Source: an uncultured Chloroflexota bacterium (GTDB lineage Bacteria > Chloroflexota > Limnocylindria > Limnocylindrales > Limnocylindraceae). Taken from it: a stretch of DNA of 26,947 nt. Within the stretch, counting starts at the first letter, position 1. The number at the start of each line of letters is the position of its first letter. This document shows, piece after piece, positions 7,579 to 14,423 of this stretch. The stretch is taken from positions 1 through 26,947 of the forward strand of contig CALMIH010000021.1 in the NCBI GenBank assembly GCA_937864085.1, in the 5' to 3' direction. The notes below the pieces were generated by a model. The model saw only the letters and a list, made by a program, of their open reading frames with translations, searched no databases and was not told the origin of the DNA. The position numbers and the translations under genes are program-made.

Positions 7579-9003
7579 ATGGCCGACCACGATCTCCTCG
7601 TACTCGGCGGCGGAACGGGCGGCTACGCCGCCGCCTTCCGAGCGGCGCAGCTCGGGAAGCGCGTCGCACTCGTTGAGCAGGCGAAGGTTGGCGGCACCTG
7701 CCTCCACTGGGGCTGCATCCCGGCCAAGGCGATGCTCGAGACGGGCGACCTTCTGGCAAAGATCGGGAAGGCATCCGATTTCGGGATCCAGATCTCTCCC
7801 GCCACTGGCGTTGACCCAGCCGTTGTTGGCGCGCGACGCGACAAGATCGTTGCGCGCATGCACGCGGGTCTGAAGAGTCTCTTCAAGAAGAACAACGTTG
7901 AGCTCATCGCAGGACGCGCCACGCTGCTCGGCGGCGGCTCGGTGCAGGTCGCCCTCATCGATGAGAGCGGCAGTGCAACTGGCGAGAAGAAGACGATCAG
8001 CGCAACCGATATCGTGGTTGCCACTGGCTCAAGCGTTCGCCGCATCCCTGGCCTTGAGACGGACGGACGCGTGATCGCTGATAGCGATCAGATCACCACG
8101 GGGACGCTCAAACCGGCCAGCGTCATCGTGGTTGGCGGTGGCGCCGTTGGCTGTGAGTTCGCCTCCTACTTCCGCGACCTTGGCGCCGAAACAACCATCG
8201 TCGAGATGCTCCCAGCACTTGTGCCGCTCGAAGACCGCGACGCTTCCAAAGAGTTGACGCGCGCCTTTACAAAGCGCGGCATTGCAATCCACGTTGCCCA
8301 CCGCATCAAGGAGGGTTCGTTCGCCAAGTCAGCAAGTGGAGTCACGATGCAGATTGAGCCAGTGGAAGGCGGCGAAGCGATCTCGCTTGCCGCTGAACTG
8401 CTCGTTGTTGCCGCCGGCCGCGTGCCGAATAGCGGCGAGATTGGCCTGGAAAACACTAAGGCGATCGTTGAGCGCGGCTTCATCAAGGTTGATGCACAGA
8501 TGCAGACGGCGGAGCCCCACCTGTATGCGGTGGGCGATGTCATCGGTGGGCTGCAGCTCGCACACGTCGCCGCGCATGAAGGGATGATCGCGGCGCACGC
8601 GATCGCTGGCGAGCGGCTGCACGGCATGGACTATGTGAAGCAGCCGCGTGCAACCTACTGTCGCCCCGAAGTTGCCTCCGTTGGCTACACCACCCAGGAG
8701 TTGGAGCGAGACGGCGTGCCGTTCGTTGCCGGCCAGGTGCCATTTCTCGCCGTTGCCAAGGCGCACGTTGGCGGTGATGCCGACGGTTTCTGCAAGGTGC
8801 TCCGCCATGCGGAGAGCGGCGCCATCCTCGGCGTGCACATGGTGGGGCCGAAGGTGACCGACCTCATCGCTGAGGCGAGCCTGGCGATGGAGCTTGGTGC
8901 AACGGCAACGCAGGTTGGCGGCACCACGCATCCACACCCAACGCTCTCAGAGATCGTTGGCGAAGCGGCACTCGTCTCCATTGGCCGCTCGGTGAACTTC
9001 TGA
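7579..9003 (+). CDS. lpd: Dihydrolipoyl dehydrogenase (E3)
   Basis: This 474-residue flavoprotein reoxidises dihydrolipoamide of 2-oxoacid dehydrogenase or glycine cleavage complexes with NAD+. It shows the FAD motif LGGGTGGYAAA at the N-terminus and the redox disulfide GGTCLHWGCIPAK (C41, C46). A second Rossmann GGGAVGCEFA follows, then the FAD motif LYAVGDVIGG and the dimer-interface active-site HPHPTLSE near the C-terminus. Length is standard. Its stop and the lipA start share a base (TGATG at 9001-9005), so E3 and lipoate assembly are translationally coupled. E1 and E2 genes are not in the window, so the complex served is not known. Confidence 0.97.
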   Translation: MADHDLLVLGGGTGGYAAAFRAAQLGKRVALVEQAKVGGTCLHWGCIPAKAMLETGDLLAKIGKASDFGIQISPATGVDPAVVGARRDKIVARMHAGLKSLFKKNNVELIAGRATLLGGGSVQVALIDESGSATGEKKTISATDIVVATGSSVRRIPGLETDGRVIADSDQITTGTLKPASVIVVGGGAVGCEFASYFRDLGAETTIVEMLPALVPLEDRDASKELTRAFTKRGIAIHVAHRIKEGSFAKSASGVTMQIEPVEGGEAISLAAELLVVAAGRVPNSGEIGLENTKAIVERGFIKVDAQMQTAEPHLYAVGDVIGGLQLAHVAAHEGMIAAHAIAGERLHGMDYVKQPRATYCRPEVASVGYTTQELERDGVPFVAGQVPFLAVAKAHVGGDADGFCKVLRHAESGAILGVHMVGPKVTDLIAEASLAMELGATATQVGGTTHPHPTLSEIVGEAALVSIGRSVNF

Positions 9004-9992
9004 TGCGTGACCTGCCGATCTTCGGCCAGCCGGCGCCGGCTCCTGCAACGGAGCGCCGCCATCCCGATTGGATTCGCTCAAAGGTTCCAGGGGGCGATCG
9101 CTACCGCGAGCTGAAGCGGCTGATGCGTGATAAGACGCTGAACACCGTCTGTGAAGAGGCGCGCTGCCCAAACATCGGCGAGTGCTGGGATCAGGGAACG
9201 GCAACGGTGATGATCCTTGGCGATACCTGCACGCGCGCCTGTGGCTTCTGCGCGGTAAAGACCGGTCGCCCAGCTGGACTCGACCAGGATGAGCCGCGAC
9301 GCGTTGCGGAGGCGCTCGCCTCACTCGACCTTGACCATGTGGTGATCACCAGCGTTGCCCGCGACGACCTTCCAGACGGTGGCGCCGCCATCTTCGCCGA
9401 GAGCATTCGCGAGCTGCGCCGGCTGGCGCCAGGGACTGGCATTGAGGTGCTGATTCCAGACTTTGACGGGAAGGACGAGCCGCTTCGCCTTGTGATGGAG
9501 GCCTCACCAGACATCCTTGACCACAACCTAGAGACGGTGGAGCGGCTGCAGAAGCCGGTGCGAAAGCGGGCACGTTACGACCGTTCGTTGCAGGTGCTCA
9601 CGCGCGCCAAGGCGATGGCGGCGGAGCTCGGCAATCCAGTGCACACAAAGAGTTCAATCATGGTGGGGCTCGGCGAGGAGCACGACGAACTCCTCACCAC
9701 CTTCCGTGACCTGCGCTCAGTGGACTGCGACATCCTGACGATCGGCCAGTACCTGCGCCCAACGATGGAGCACCTCCCGCTGGTTCGCTACTACACGCCA
9801 GAAGAGTTCGCCTCACTGCGCGAGGAGGCGTTGGCGATGGGCTTCAAGCACGTTGAGTCTGGTCCGCTGGTGCGCAGTTCGTATCACGCGCGTGACCAGG
9901 TGCCGAGCGACTCGCCAGCGCTGCGCGGCCGCCGCGCCCGCGACGCAGCACACGCCACTGAGCCAACCGAAGCGCGCGGGGTAACTGCATGA
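9003..9992 (+). CDS. lipA: Lipoyl synthase
   Basis: LipA is a radical-SAM enzyme that inserts two sulfur atoms into octanoyl groups on lipoyl domains. Both iron-sulfur clusters are seen: the auxiliary CX4CX5C (C50, C55, C61 in CEEARCPNIGEC) and the radical-SAM CX3CX2C (C76, C80, C83 in CTRACGFC). The C-terminal RSSYHA supplies the serine ligand of the auxiliary cluster. At 329 residues it has a slightly long, Arg/Ala-rich tail after RSSYHA. It starts inside the lpd stop codon and its own stop overlaps the next start by ATGA. Octanoyltransferase (lipB or lipM) is absent from the window. Being next to lpd makes the lipoate-complex role clear. Confidence 0.97.
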   Translation: MRDLPIFGQPAPAPATERRHPDWIRSKVPGGDRYRELKRLMRDKTLNTVCEEARCPNIGECWDQGTATVMILGDTCTRACGFCAVKTGRPAGLDQDEPRRVAEALASLDLDHVVITSVARDDLPDGGAAIFAESIRELRRLAPGTGIEVLIPDFDGKDEPLRLVMEASPDILDHNLETVERLQKPVRKRARYDRSLQVLTRAKAMAAELGNPVHTKSSIMVGLGEEHDELLTTFRDLRSVDCDILTIGQYLRPTMEHLPLVRYYTPEEFASLREEALAMGFKHVESGPLVRSSYHARDQVPSDSPALRGRRARDAAHATEPTEARGVTA

Positions 9993-11083
9993 GCCCTCAC
10001 GTCACAAAAAACGCGGAGGAGAAGCAGCGCGGCTTCGGCACGCTCAGTCCCGCAACGCCACTTGCAGAGCTGCACTGCCACCTCGGTGGATCAGTGACAC
10101 CAGCGATCATGTGGGGGATCGCCCATGCGCAGGGGATTCGACTCCCATCCAAGGATTATTGGGCCTTCCGCAAGATGATCACGGCGGGCTCAAAGCGGAC
10201 GCGTAGCTTCAACGGCTACCTTGACCTCTTCCACTGGACGGAGTTGATTCAATCGTCGCCGATCGCCGTGGAGCGTTCGGTCTACGAAGTGGTCGCTGGC
10301 GCATACCGAAAGAACCACATCACCACCATGGAGCTGCGCTTCAATCCGATGAAGCGGAATCGCAACGGTGAGCAAGATCTTGACCACATCATCGCCGCCG
10401 CCATCCGCGGTGCCGATCGCGCTGCGCTTGAATACCCAGTGAAGCCTGGGATCATTCTGATCCTTGATCGTGAGTTCACGCTGCGACAGAACGAGATCAT
10501 TGTGGAGAAGGCGATCGCCTGGGCGAGTCGGGGAATTGTAGGGATCGACATTGCTGGGCGTGAGAGCGCCAACTTCAAGGTGACCGAATACAAGCGCATG
10601 TTCCGCGCCGCGCGGAAGGCGGGGCTCGGCATCACCGTGCACACTGGCGAATCCGGGCCAGTGAGCGAGATGCTCGAAGTGGTGAAGCAGCTTGAGCCGG
10701 ATCGCATTGGTCACGGCGTGAAGGCGGCGCAGGACGCGAAGACGATGAAGCTCCTTGCCGAGCGGAAGATCGTGCTTGAGATCTGTCCAACCTCCAACCT
10801 GATGACGCAGGTGGTTTCGGATTGGGATGAGTTCCGCCAGATCTTCGCGCGCCTACGTGAAGCGAAGGTGCGCTACGCCATTGGCACGGATGGTCCTGAG
10901 ATGTTGCAGACGTACATCCGCGACGAACTTGCGGCGCTCGGTCGACACGGCATCCTCTCCGTAGAGGAGCAGCAGGTCGCCGCCGTAACCTCCATCAAGG
11001 CTTCGTTCGTGAAAGGTGCCGCTTCGGTAGCAATCCCGCGCAGCGACGGTGCTGCGCCACGCGCGAGCCGAGAAGAGGCCTAA
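9989..11083 (+). CDS. add: Adenosine deaminase family amidohydrolase
   Basis: This 364-residue member of the adenosine/AMP deaminase family is the third gene of the lpd operon (ATGA overlap). Zinc-site and catalytic motifs are in order: H29 and H31 in AELHCHLGGS, then MELRFNPMKR, HTGE (zinc His and the catalytic neighbourhood), RIGHG, CPTSN and IGTDGPEM. In classical adenosine deaminase the last motif is TDDP, where the second Asp touches purine N7. Here it is Gly, so the base contacts differ. The substrate could be adenosine, adenine, deoxyadenosine or a purine-like by-product such as 5'-deoxyadenosine. That last option is attractive because LipA releases 5'-deoxyadenosine, but it is inference. 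The final 20 residues are Ala/Arg/Ser-rich and look disordered. Confidence 0.85.
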   Translation: MSPHVTKNAEEKQRGFGTLSPATPLAELHCHLGGSVTPAIMWGIAHAQGIRLPSKDYWAFRKMITAGSKRTRSFNGYLDLFHWTELIQSSPIAVERSVYEVVAGAYRKNHITTMELRFNPMKRNRNGEQDLDHIIAAAIRGADRAALEYPVKPGIILILDREFTLRQNEIIVEKAIAWASRGIVGIDIAGRESANFKVTEYKRMFRAARKAGLGITVHTGESGPVSEMLEVVKQLEPDRIGHGVKAAQDAKTMKLLAERKIVLEICPTSNLMTQVVSDWDEFRQIFARLREAKVRYAIGTDGPEMLQTYIRDELAALGRHGILSVEEQQVAAVTSIKASFVKGAASVAIPRSDGAAPRASREEA

Positions 11084-11090
11084 CGCCTCT
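11074..11090. terminator. Weak hairpin at the end of the lpd operon
   Basis: AGAGGC and GCCTCT form a 6-bp stem with a CTAAC loop that contains the add stop codon. A pyrimidine tail CTCTC follows, but there is no U-run. It lies between two convergent genes whose stops are 21 bases apart, so it may serve both strands. Confidence 0.35.
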
Positions 11091-11104
11091 CTCTCAAGAG
11101 CGGA

Positions 11105-11578
11105 CTACTCGCCAGCCGCCTCGCGCACTGCAGCGCGAATGGCATCCGCCGCAGCCCCCGCAGGAACCCCCTCGGTCACCAGCACGTATGGGGAGGCGTC
11201 AACCATTAGCAGAGTCGCTGGGTCGCTGATCCACGCTGCGGCACAGGTGTCAACGCTTGCACGCAGCTTCTGGTAGCTCTCATCGCTCTTGAAGCGGTAG
11301 ACACGAGCCTGGACTGCGCCCTCAAGGCCACCACCGGATAGCTCAAAGGCGATCGCCATTGGCACGAGGGCTTGGTCGCTGCAGCCAGGGTCACCGCTCA
11401 CCACGTTGGCAACGGCAAACTCTCGTGCTGCGAGCTGCTCAACGAGCCCATTGAAGTTGGTTGGTGTAGCCGCCGGCTCCCCGCGAGCGTCATCAAGGGC
11501 GGAGCCGCAGCCAGCGACAAGTAGCAGCAGGAGCGCTGCCAGGATGAGTGGGGTAGTGACTCGCTGTTTGATCTGCAT
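11105..11578 (-). CDS. Putative lipoprotein, unknown function
   Basis: I start the protein at the ATG of 11578 (157 residues) because a TACGCT -10 box ends exactly 6 bases upstream. A longer frame beginning ten codons earlier would place the promoter inside the gene. The N-terminus is a clean lipoprotein signal: MQIKQR, a hydrophobic stretch, then LLVAGC with the lipidated Cys at about residue 24. A Ala/Pro/Thr linker (about 30-42) leads to one domain of about 110 residues with two further Cys (in GDPGCSD and VDTCAAAW), likely a disulfide. I do not recognise the domain. It is predicted to sit on the outer face of the cytoplasmic membrane. It is divergent from the DUF1015 gene. Confidence 0.75.
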   Translation of the reverse strand: MQIKQRVTTPLILAALLLLLVAGCGSALDDARGEPAATPTNFNGLVEQLAAREFAVANVVSGDPGCSDQALVPMAIAFELSGGGLEGAVQARVYRFKSDESYQKLRASVDTCAAAWISDPATLLMVDASPYVLVTEGVPAGAAADAIRAAVREAAGE

Positions 11579-11584
11579 GTGCCA

Positions 11585-11590
11585 AGCGTA
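11585..11590 (-). promoter_or_regulatory. -10 box TACGCT, leaderless promoter of the lipoprotein gene
   Basis: On the minus strand TACGCT is followed by 6 bases and then ATG. It sits 9 bp from the -10 box of the divergent DUF1015 gene, so the two promoters overlap in their upstream parts. Confidence 0.55.
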
Positions 11591-11599
11591 CACCGCAGG

Positions 11600-11605
11600 T
11601 AGAAT
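11600..11605 (+). promoter_or_regulatory. -10 box TAGAAT, leaderless promoter of the DUF1015 gene
   Basis: TAGAAT is followed by 6 bases and then the ATG at 11612. It is the best match to TATAAT-like boxes in this divergent 33-base interval. Confidence 0.6.
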
Positions 11606-11611
11606 CAAAAC

Positions 11612-12895
11612 ATGAGACGAGTCCGAGCCTTCCGCGCAACCACCTTCGCCGTCGCACTAGACGGATCGCCGCGTGGCGCCCTCGACGCGCTCCTCAGCCC
11701 GCCGTATGACGTGATCAGCGCAGATCAGAGGCGCGAGCTACTTGCCGCACAGCCACAAAACTCGGTCGCCCTTGACCTCCCGATTCTGGAAAAAGGTGAG
11801 TCAAGCGGCGCTCAATATCAGCGCACCGCCGCAACATGGAGCAGCTGGCGAGGCGACGGCACACTCGTTGATGATGCGTCGCCACACATCTATCTCTATG
11901 AAGAGCGACCTCCAAGCGGACGTACGATCAGAGGCGTCTTCGCCGGCATCCCCGTGGGACCGTATGGAGCCGAGACAGGCATCTTGCGCCACGAGTTAAC
12001 GCTCACCGGACCGAAGGCCGATCGTCGGGCGCTGATTGAAGCGGTTCAGGCGAATCTCTCCCCCGTGATCCTTCTCCGCGCGGGAGGACATGATCAATTC
12101 ACAAGCGCCGCAGACGCAGCTTCCAAGTCCGCACCGTGCGCAACGGGTCTCACCCCGTCAGGGAGCGACTTCACCCTTTGGCGCGTTGACCCCGCAACGA
12201 AGCACGGTGCAGAACTCCTTGCCTGGGCGAACGGCGCGGATCTTGTGATCGCCGACGGACATCACCGCTACGAGACAGCGCGCGACTACGCCGAGAGTGG
12301 CGGCCTCACCACCGCACTCGGACTCATTGTGGAGTCCGACCGCTGTGCGCCAGCCCTCTACGCCACGCACCGCATCGTTGCCGCACCAGATCCGATCGAG
12401 CTGATCGCTAAACTCTCCGCCTCGCCACTCGTCACACATCACACCGCAACAACGAGCGAACAGCTCGCGGCACGTTTTGCGGACGGTGCTCCAGAGGGCG
12501 CCGAGCTGCAGATTGGCGTTGTGACAAAAACGGGGGCAGCACTGCTCACGCTTGATCGTGCGGCGATCAGCGCAGCACTTCCAGGGCGCTCCACGGCATA
12601 TCAGTCGCTTTCTGTCACCGCCCTCGCCGTGCTCCTTGATCAGGCGCTTGGCATTGACGCCGCAGCCGCCGCGGCTGGCGCGCTTCGCTATGTGCGCGGC
12701 GCGGAGCAGGCGATCAGCAGCGCACTGGCCGACCCCACGCCGAGCGCCGTACTCCTCCTGCACGGTGAGCGGCCAGAGCAGGTGGTGGCGGTGGCTGAGG
12801 CGGGGGAGACGATGCCCCAGAAGTCGACCTTATTCGCCCCGAAGCCCCCAACGGGCCTCCTCTTCCTCGCCCACGAGATCAACCGCGTCGGCTAA
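11612..12895 (+). CDS. DUF1015 family protein
   Basis: This 427-residue protein matches the DUF1015/COG4198 pattern, whose biochemical role is not established. Family landmarks are SPPYDVIS near residue 30, PQNSVALDLP near 49, an aromatic HIYLYEE block, GILRHELTLTGPKADR near 124-140, NLSPV and the invariant IADGHHRYETARDYAES (DGHHRYE at 215-221). The DGHHR box looks like a nucleotide- or metal-binding site. The C-terminal part is Ala-rich and ends LFLAHEINRVG. The family is widespread in bacteria, including Clostridia and Chloroflexota, and has sometimes been linked to serine or phosphonate metabolism by context only. Here it stands alone, just before tRNA-Glu, under a leaderless promoter. 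Confidence 0.82.
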   Translation: MRRVRAFRATTFAVALDGSPRGALDALLSPPYDVISADQRRELLAAQPQNSVALDLPILEKGESSGAQYQRTAATWSSWRGDGTLVDDASPHIYLYEERPPSGRTIRGVFAGIPVGPYGAETGILRHELTLTGPKADRRALIEAVQANLSPVILLRAGGHDQFTSAADAASKSAPCATGLTPSGSDFTLWRVDPATKHGAELLAWANGADLVIADGHHRYETARDYAESGGLTTALGLIVESDRCAPALYATHRIVAAPDPIELIAKLSASPLVTHHTATTSEQLAARFADGAPEGAELQIGVVTKTGAALLTLDRAAISAALPGRSTAYQSLSVTALAVLLDQALGIDAAAAAAGALRYVRGAEQAISSALADPTPSAVLLLHGERPEQVVAVAEAGETMPQKSTLFAPKPPTGLLFLAHEINRVG

Positions 12896-12903
12896 CTCGC
12901 TGC

Positions 12904-12909
12904 TAGACT
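12904..12909 (+). promoter_or_regulatory. Extended -10 box TGcTAGACT of tRNA-Glu
   Basis: TAGACT preceded by TGC lies 9 bases after the DUF1015 stop. A start near 12916 would give a leader of about 20 bases holding a GC hairpin before tRNA-Glu. Confidence 0.5.
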
Positions 12910-12917
12910 CTCCCCCC

Positions 12918-12932
12918 GCGGGCTCTGCCCGC
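12918..12932 (+). other. GC hairpin in the tRNA-Glu leader
   Basis: GCGGGC and GCCCGC form a perfect 6-bp stem around the loop TCT, 4 bases before the mature tRNA. It has no U-tract, so it is more likely a leader structure removed by RNase P than a terminator of the upstream gene. Confidence 0.5.
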
Positions 12933-12936
12933 ATCT

Positions 12937-13013
12937 GGCGCATTCGTCTAGCGGCCTAGGACACTGCCCTCTCAAGGCAGAGATCACCGGTTCGAATCCG
13001 GTATGCGCTACCA
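12937..13013 (+). tRNA. tRNA-Glu(CTC)
   Basis: A full cloverleaf is seen: acceptor GGCGCAT with ATGCGCT (first pair G-U), D arm TCGTCTAGCGG, anticodon loop CTCTCAA giving CTC, T arm CCGG-TTCGAAT-CCGG, and an encoded CCA. It reads GAG, a frequent codon in this GC-rich genome. It lies between the DUF1015 and desaturase genes. Confidence 0.95.
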
Positions 13014-13056
13014 ACCACCACCACCCCGAAAGCTCCTCGCTGCTGTTGGCGTCTGG

Positions 13057-13062
13057 TACCAT
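13057..13062 (+). promoter_or_regulatory. Extended -10 box TGgTACCAT of the acyl-ACP desaturase gene
   Basis: TACCAT, preceded by TGG, ends 7 bases before the ATG at 13070. This decides the start: an in-frame TTG at 13046 lies upstream of the box and would not be in the transcript. Confidence 0.55.
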
Positions 13063-13069
13063 TTTCCGC

Positions 13070-14017
13070 ATGACTGATGAGCAGCCTAGCCAAGGAACCG
13101 CACTCGATCGGCGGATCCTCATGGAGCTCGAGCCCGAAGCCGGCCGACTGCTTAATCGCCATCTCTCGATTGCTGAGGAGTGGTTCCCGCACGACTACAT
13201 TCCGTACCGCCTCGGCCGAGACTTTGATAAGGAGCCGTGGACTCCGGACCAGCCGCGGCTGACCGGCGTGGCGCAGACCGCGTTTGAGATTGGGCTGCTG
13301 ACCGAAGATAACCTGCCGAGCTACCACCGACTTATTCACGGGATGTTCGGTTCTGGCGACGGTGCCTGGGTGAACTGGGTGGGCCGCTGGACGGCGGAGG
13401 AGGGGCGCCACGCCATCGTCCTGCGCGACTACCTCACCGTCACGCGCAACATCGATCCGATTCTGTTGGAGCGTGGTCGCATGTCCCAGCTACAGCAGGG
13501 CTACGACCATCCCTTTCCAGACACTCTTCATGGCCTCGCATACGTTGCCTTCCAGGAGCTTGCGACGCGGATCGCGCACCGGAACACCGGCCGCTATTCG
13601 GACGATCCCGTGGCAGATCGCATCATGGTCCGGATCGCGACCGACGAGAACCTCCACATGGTCTTCTACCGCGACATGCTGAAGGCCGCGATCCAGATTG
13701 AACCGTCCGCGGCGGTGCGGGCAATCGTCGACGAAGTTCTTGCCTTTCAGATGCCGGGTGCGGGCATTCCAAACTTCCTCCGAAAGGCCGCAGATGTAGC
13801 CAAGGCTGGGATCTACGACCTGCGCATCCATCGCGATGACGTCCTGATGCCGATCCTGCGCTTCTGGGGTGTCTTCGAACTTAGCGGACTCGATGCTGCG
13901 GCCGAGCAGGCGCGCCTCCGCCTGCATGAGCATCTCGAGCGACTCGATGCGGCCGCCCGCCGCTTCGAGGAGCGCTTGGCGTCATCCTCCGTACCGCGCC
14001 TGGACCCAACCCGCTAG
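13070..14017 (+). CDS. Acyl-[acyl-carrier protein] desaturase (diiron, DesA-like)
   Basis: This 315-residue soluble diiron enzyme introduces a cis double bond into an acyl chain carried on ACP, using O2 and reduced ferredoxin. Iron ligands typical of the stearoyl-ACP desaturase family are visible: E79 in TEDNLPSY, E111 and H114 in TAEEGRHAI, E163 in FQELATRIA, and E193 and H196 in TDENLHMVF. It resembles the DesA1/DesA2 proteins of mycobacteria and other actinobacteria. The ATG start follows the -10 box by 7 bases. It gives the cell an oxygen-dependent route to unsaturated membrane lipids, in line with plsY and the carotenoid genes. The cognate ferredoxin/reductase is not in the window. Confidence 0.92.
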   Translation: MTDEQPSQGTALDRRILMELEPEAGRLLNRHLSIAEEWFPHDYIPYRLGRDFDKEPWTPDQPRLTGVAQTAFEIGLLTEDNLPSYHRLIHGMFGSGDGAWVNWVGRWTAEEGRHAIVLRDYLTVTRNIDPILLERGRMSQLQQGYDHPFPDTLHGLAYVAFQELATRIAHRNTGRYSDDPVADRIMVRIATDENLHMVFYRDMLKAAIQIEPSAAVRAIVDEVLAFQMPGAGIPNFLRKAADVAKAGIYDLRIHRDDVLMPILRFWGVFELSGLDAAAEQARLRLHEHLERLDAAARRFEERLASSSVPRLDPTR

Positions 14018-14033
14018 CTTCAGTCCTCGCTCT

Positions 14034-14071
14034 GCTTCTCCCGCATACCTGCCCCTACGCTACGGGGAAGC
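14034..14071. terminator. Candidate bidirectional terminator hairpin
   Basis: GCTTC-T-CCCG pairs with CGGGGAAGC as a 9-bp stem with one bulged T and a 19-base loop. It lies in the 58-base gap between the convergent desaturase and 75-residue genes. There is no clear U-tract, so the call is tentative. Confidence 0.4.
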
Positions 14072-14075
14072 AACG

Positions 14076-14303
14076 CTAGGCGCGGATTCGCCTCCGAGCC
14101 ATCTCGGCTTCGAGTTGGCGCTCGGCCTCCACGTAGTGGTCGATCTCGTCCCGGAGCTTATTCGCCTCAGGGGTGTAGAGGTGGACCTGCTGCTGCAGGA
14201 TGTAGGAGAGGCGGCGGGAGGTCATGCGGCAGTGGTCGAGGTTCTTCATCAGGACGAGGGGGTCCATGGAGGCGAGCTCGGTAGGGTCGTACATGGCCTG
14301 CAT
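14076..14303 (-). CDS. Small helical protein of 75 residues, unknown function
   Basis: This is a charged, soluble, Cys-poor protein (one Cys) with no signal peptide. From MDPLVLMKNLDHCRMTSRRLSYI to the end it looks all-helical, and residues about 48-74 (EANKLRDEIDHYVEAERQLE) have a heptad-like pattern suggesting a coiled coil or helical hairpin. A basic RRRIR tail closes it. I do not recognise a family. The first ATG is 7 bases after a TAGAAT box; a second ATG three codons on is possible. It is convergent with the desaturase and divergent from tRNA-Arg, sharing that tRNA's promoter element. Confidence 0.68.
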   Translation of the reverse strand: MQAMYDPTELASMDPLVLMKNLDHCRMTSRRLSYILQQQVHLYTPEANKLRDEIDHYVEAERQLEAEMARRRIRA

Positions 14304-14309
14304 GACCGC

Positions 14310-14316
14310 TATTCTA
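14310..14316. promoter_or_regulatory. Shared symmetric -10 element serving tRNA-Arg (+) and the 75-residue gene (-)
   Basis: TATTCTA reads TATTCT on the plus strand (14310-14315, 8 bases before tRNA-Arg). On the minus strand it reads TAGAAT (14316-14311, 7 bases before the ATG at 14303). Both are good -10 boxes at the spacing used elsewhere in the window, so a single element may fire in both directions. Confidence 0.5.
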
Positions 14317-14323
14317 GCCCAGA

Positions 14324-14400
14324 GGCCCCGTAGCTCAGTGGATTAGAGCAGCTGCCTTCTAAGCAGTTGGTCGCAGGTTCAACTCCTGCCGGGGCCACCA
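14324..14400 (+). tRNA. tRNA-Arg(TCT)
   Basis: Acceptor GGCCCCG pairs fully with CGGGGCC; the D arm is GCTCAGTGGATTAGAGC, the anticodon loop CTTCTAA gives TCT, the T arm is GCAGG-TTCAACT-CCTGC, and CCA is encoded. It decodes AGA/AGG. It lies only 23 bases before PTS enzyme I. Confidence 0.96.
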
Positions 14401-14407
14401 TTTTCTC

Positions 14408-14416
14408 TGCGATACT
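14408..14416 (+). promoter_or_regulatory. Extended -10 box TGcGATACT of the enzyme I gene
   Basis: GATACT preceded by TGC ends 7 bases before the ATG at 14424, just after tRNA-Arg. It is weaker than the other boxes because the first base is G. Read-through from the tRNA promoter is an alternative. Confidence 0.4.
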
Positions 14417-14423
14417 CCCCCTC

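Noticed and set aside
13046..13069. TTG start eight codons upstream of the acyl-ACP desaturase ATG
   Set aside because: The -10 box TACCAT lies inside this extension, so it would not be transcribed from that promoter.
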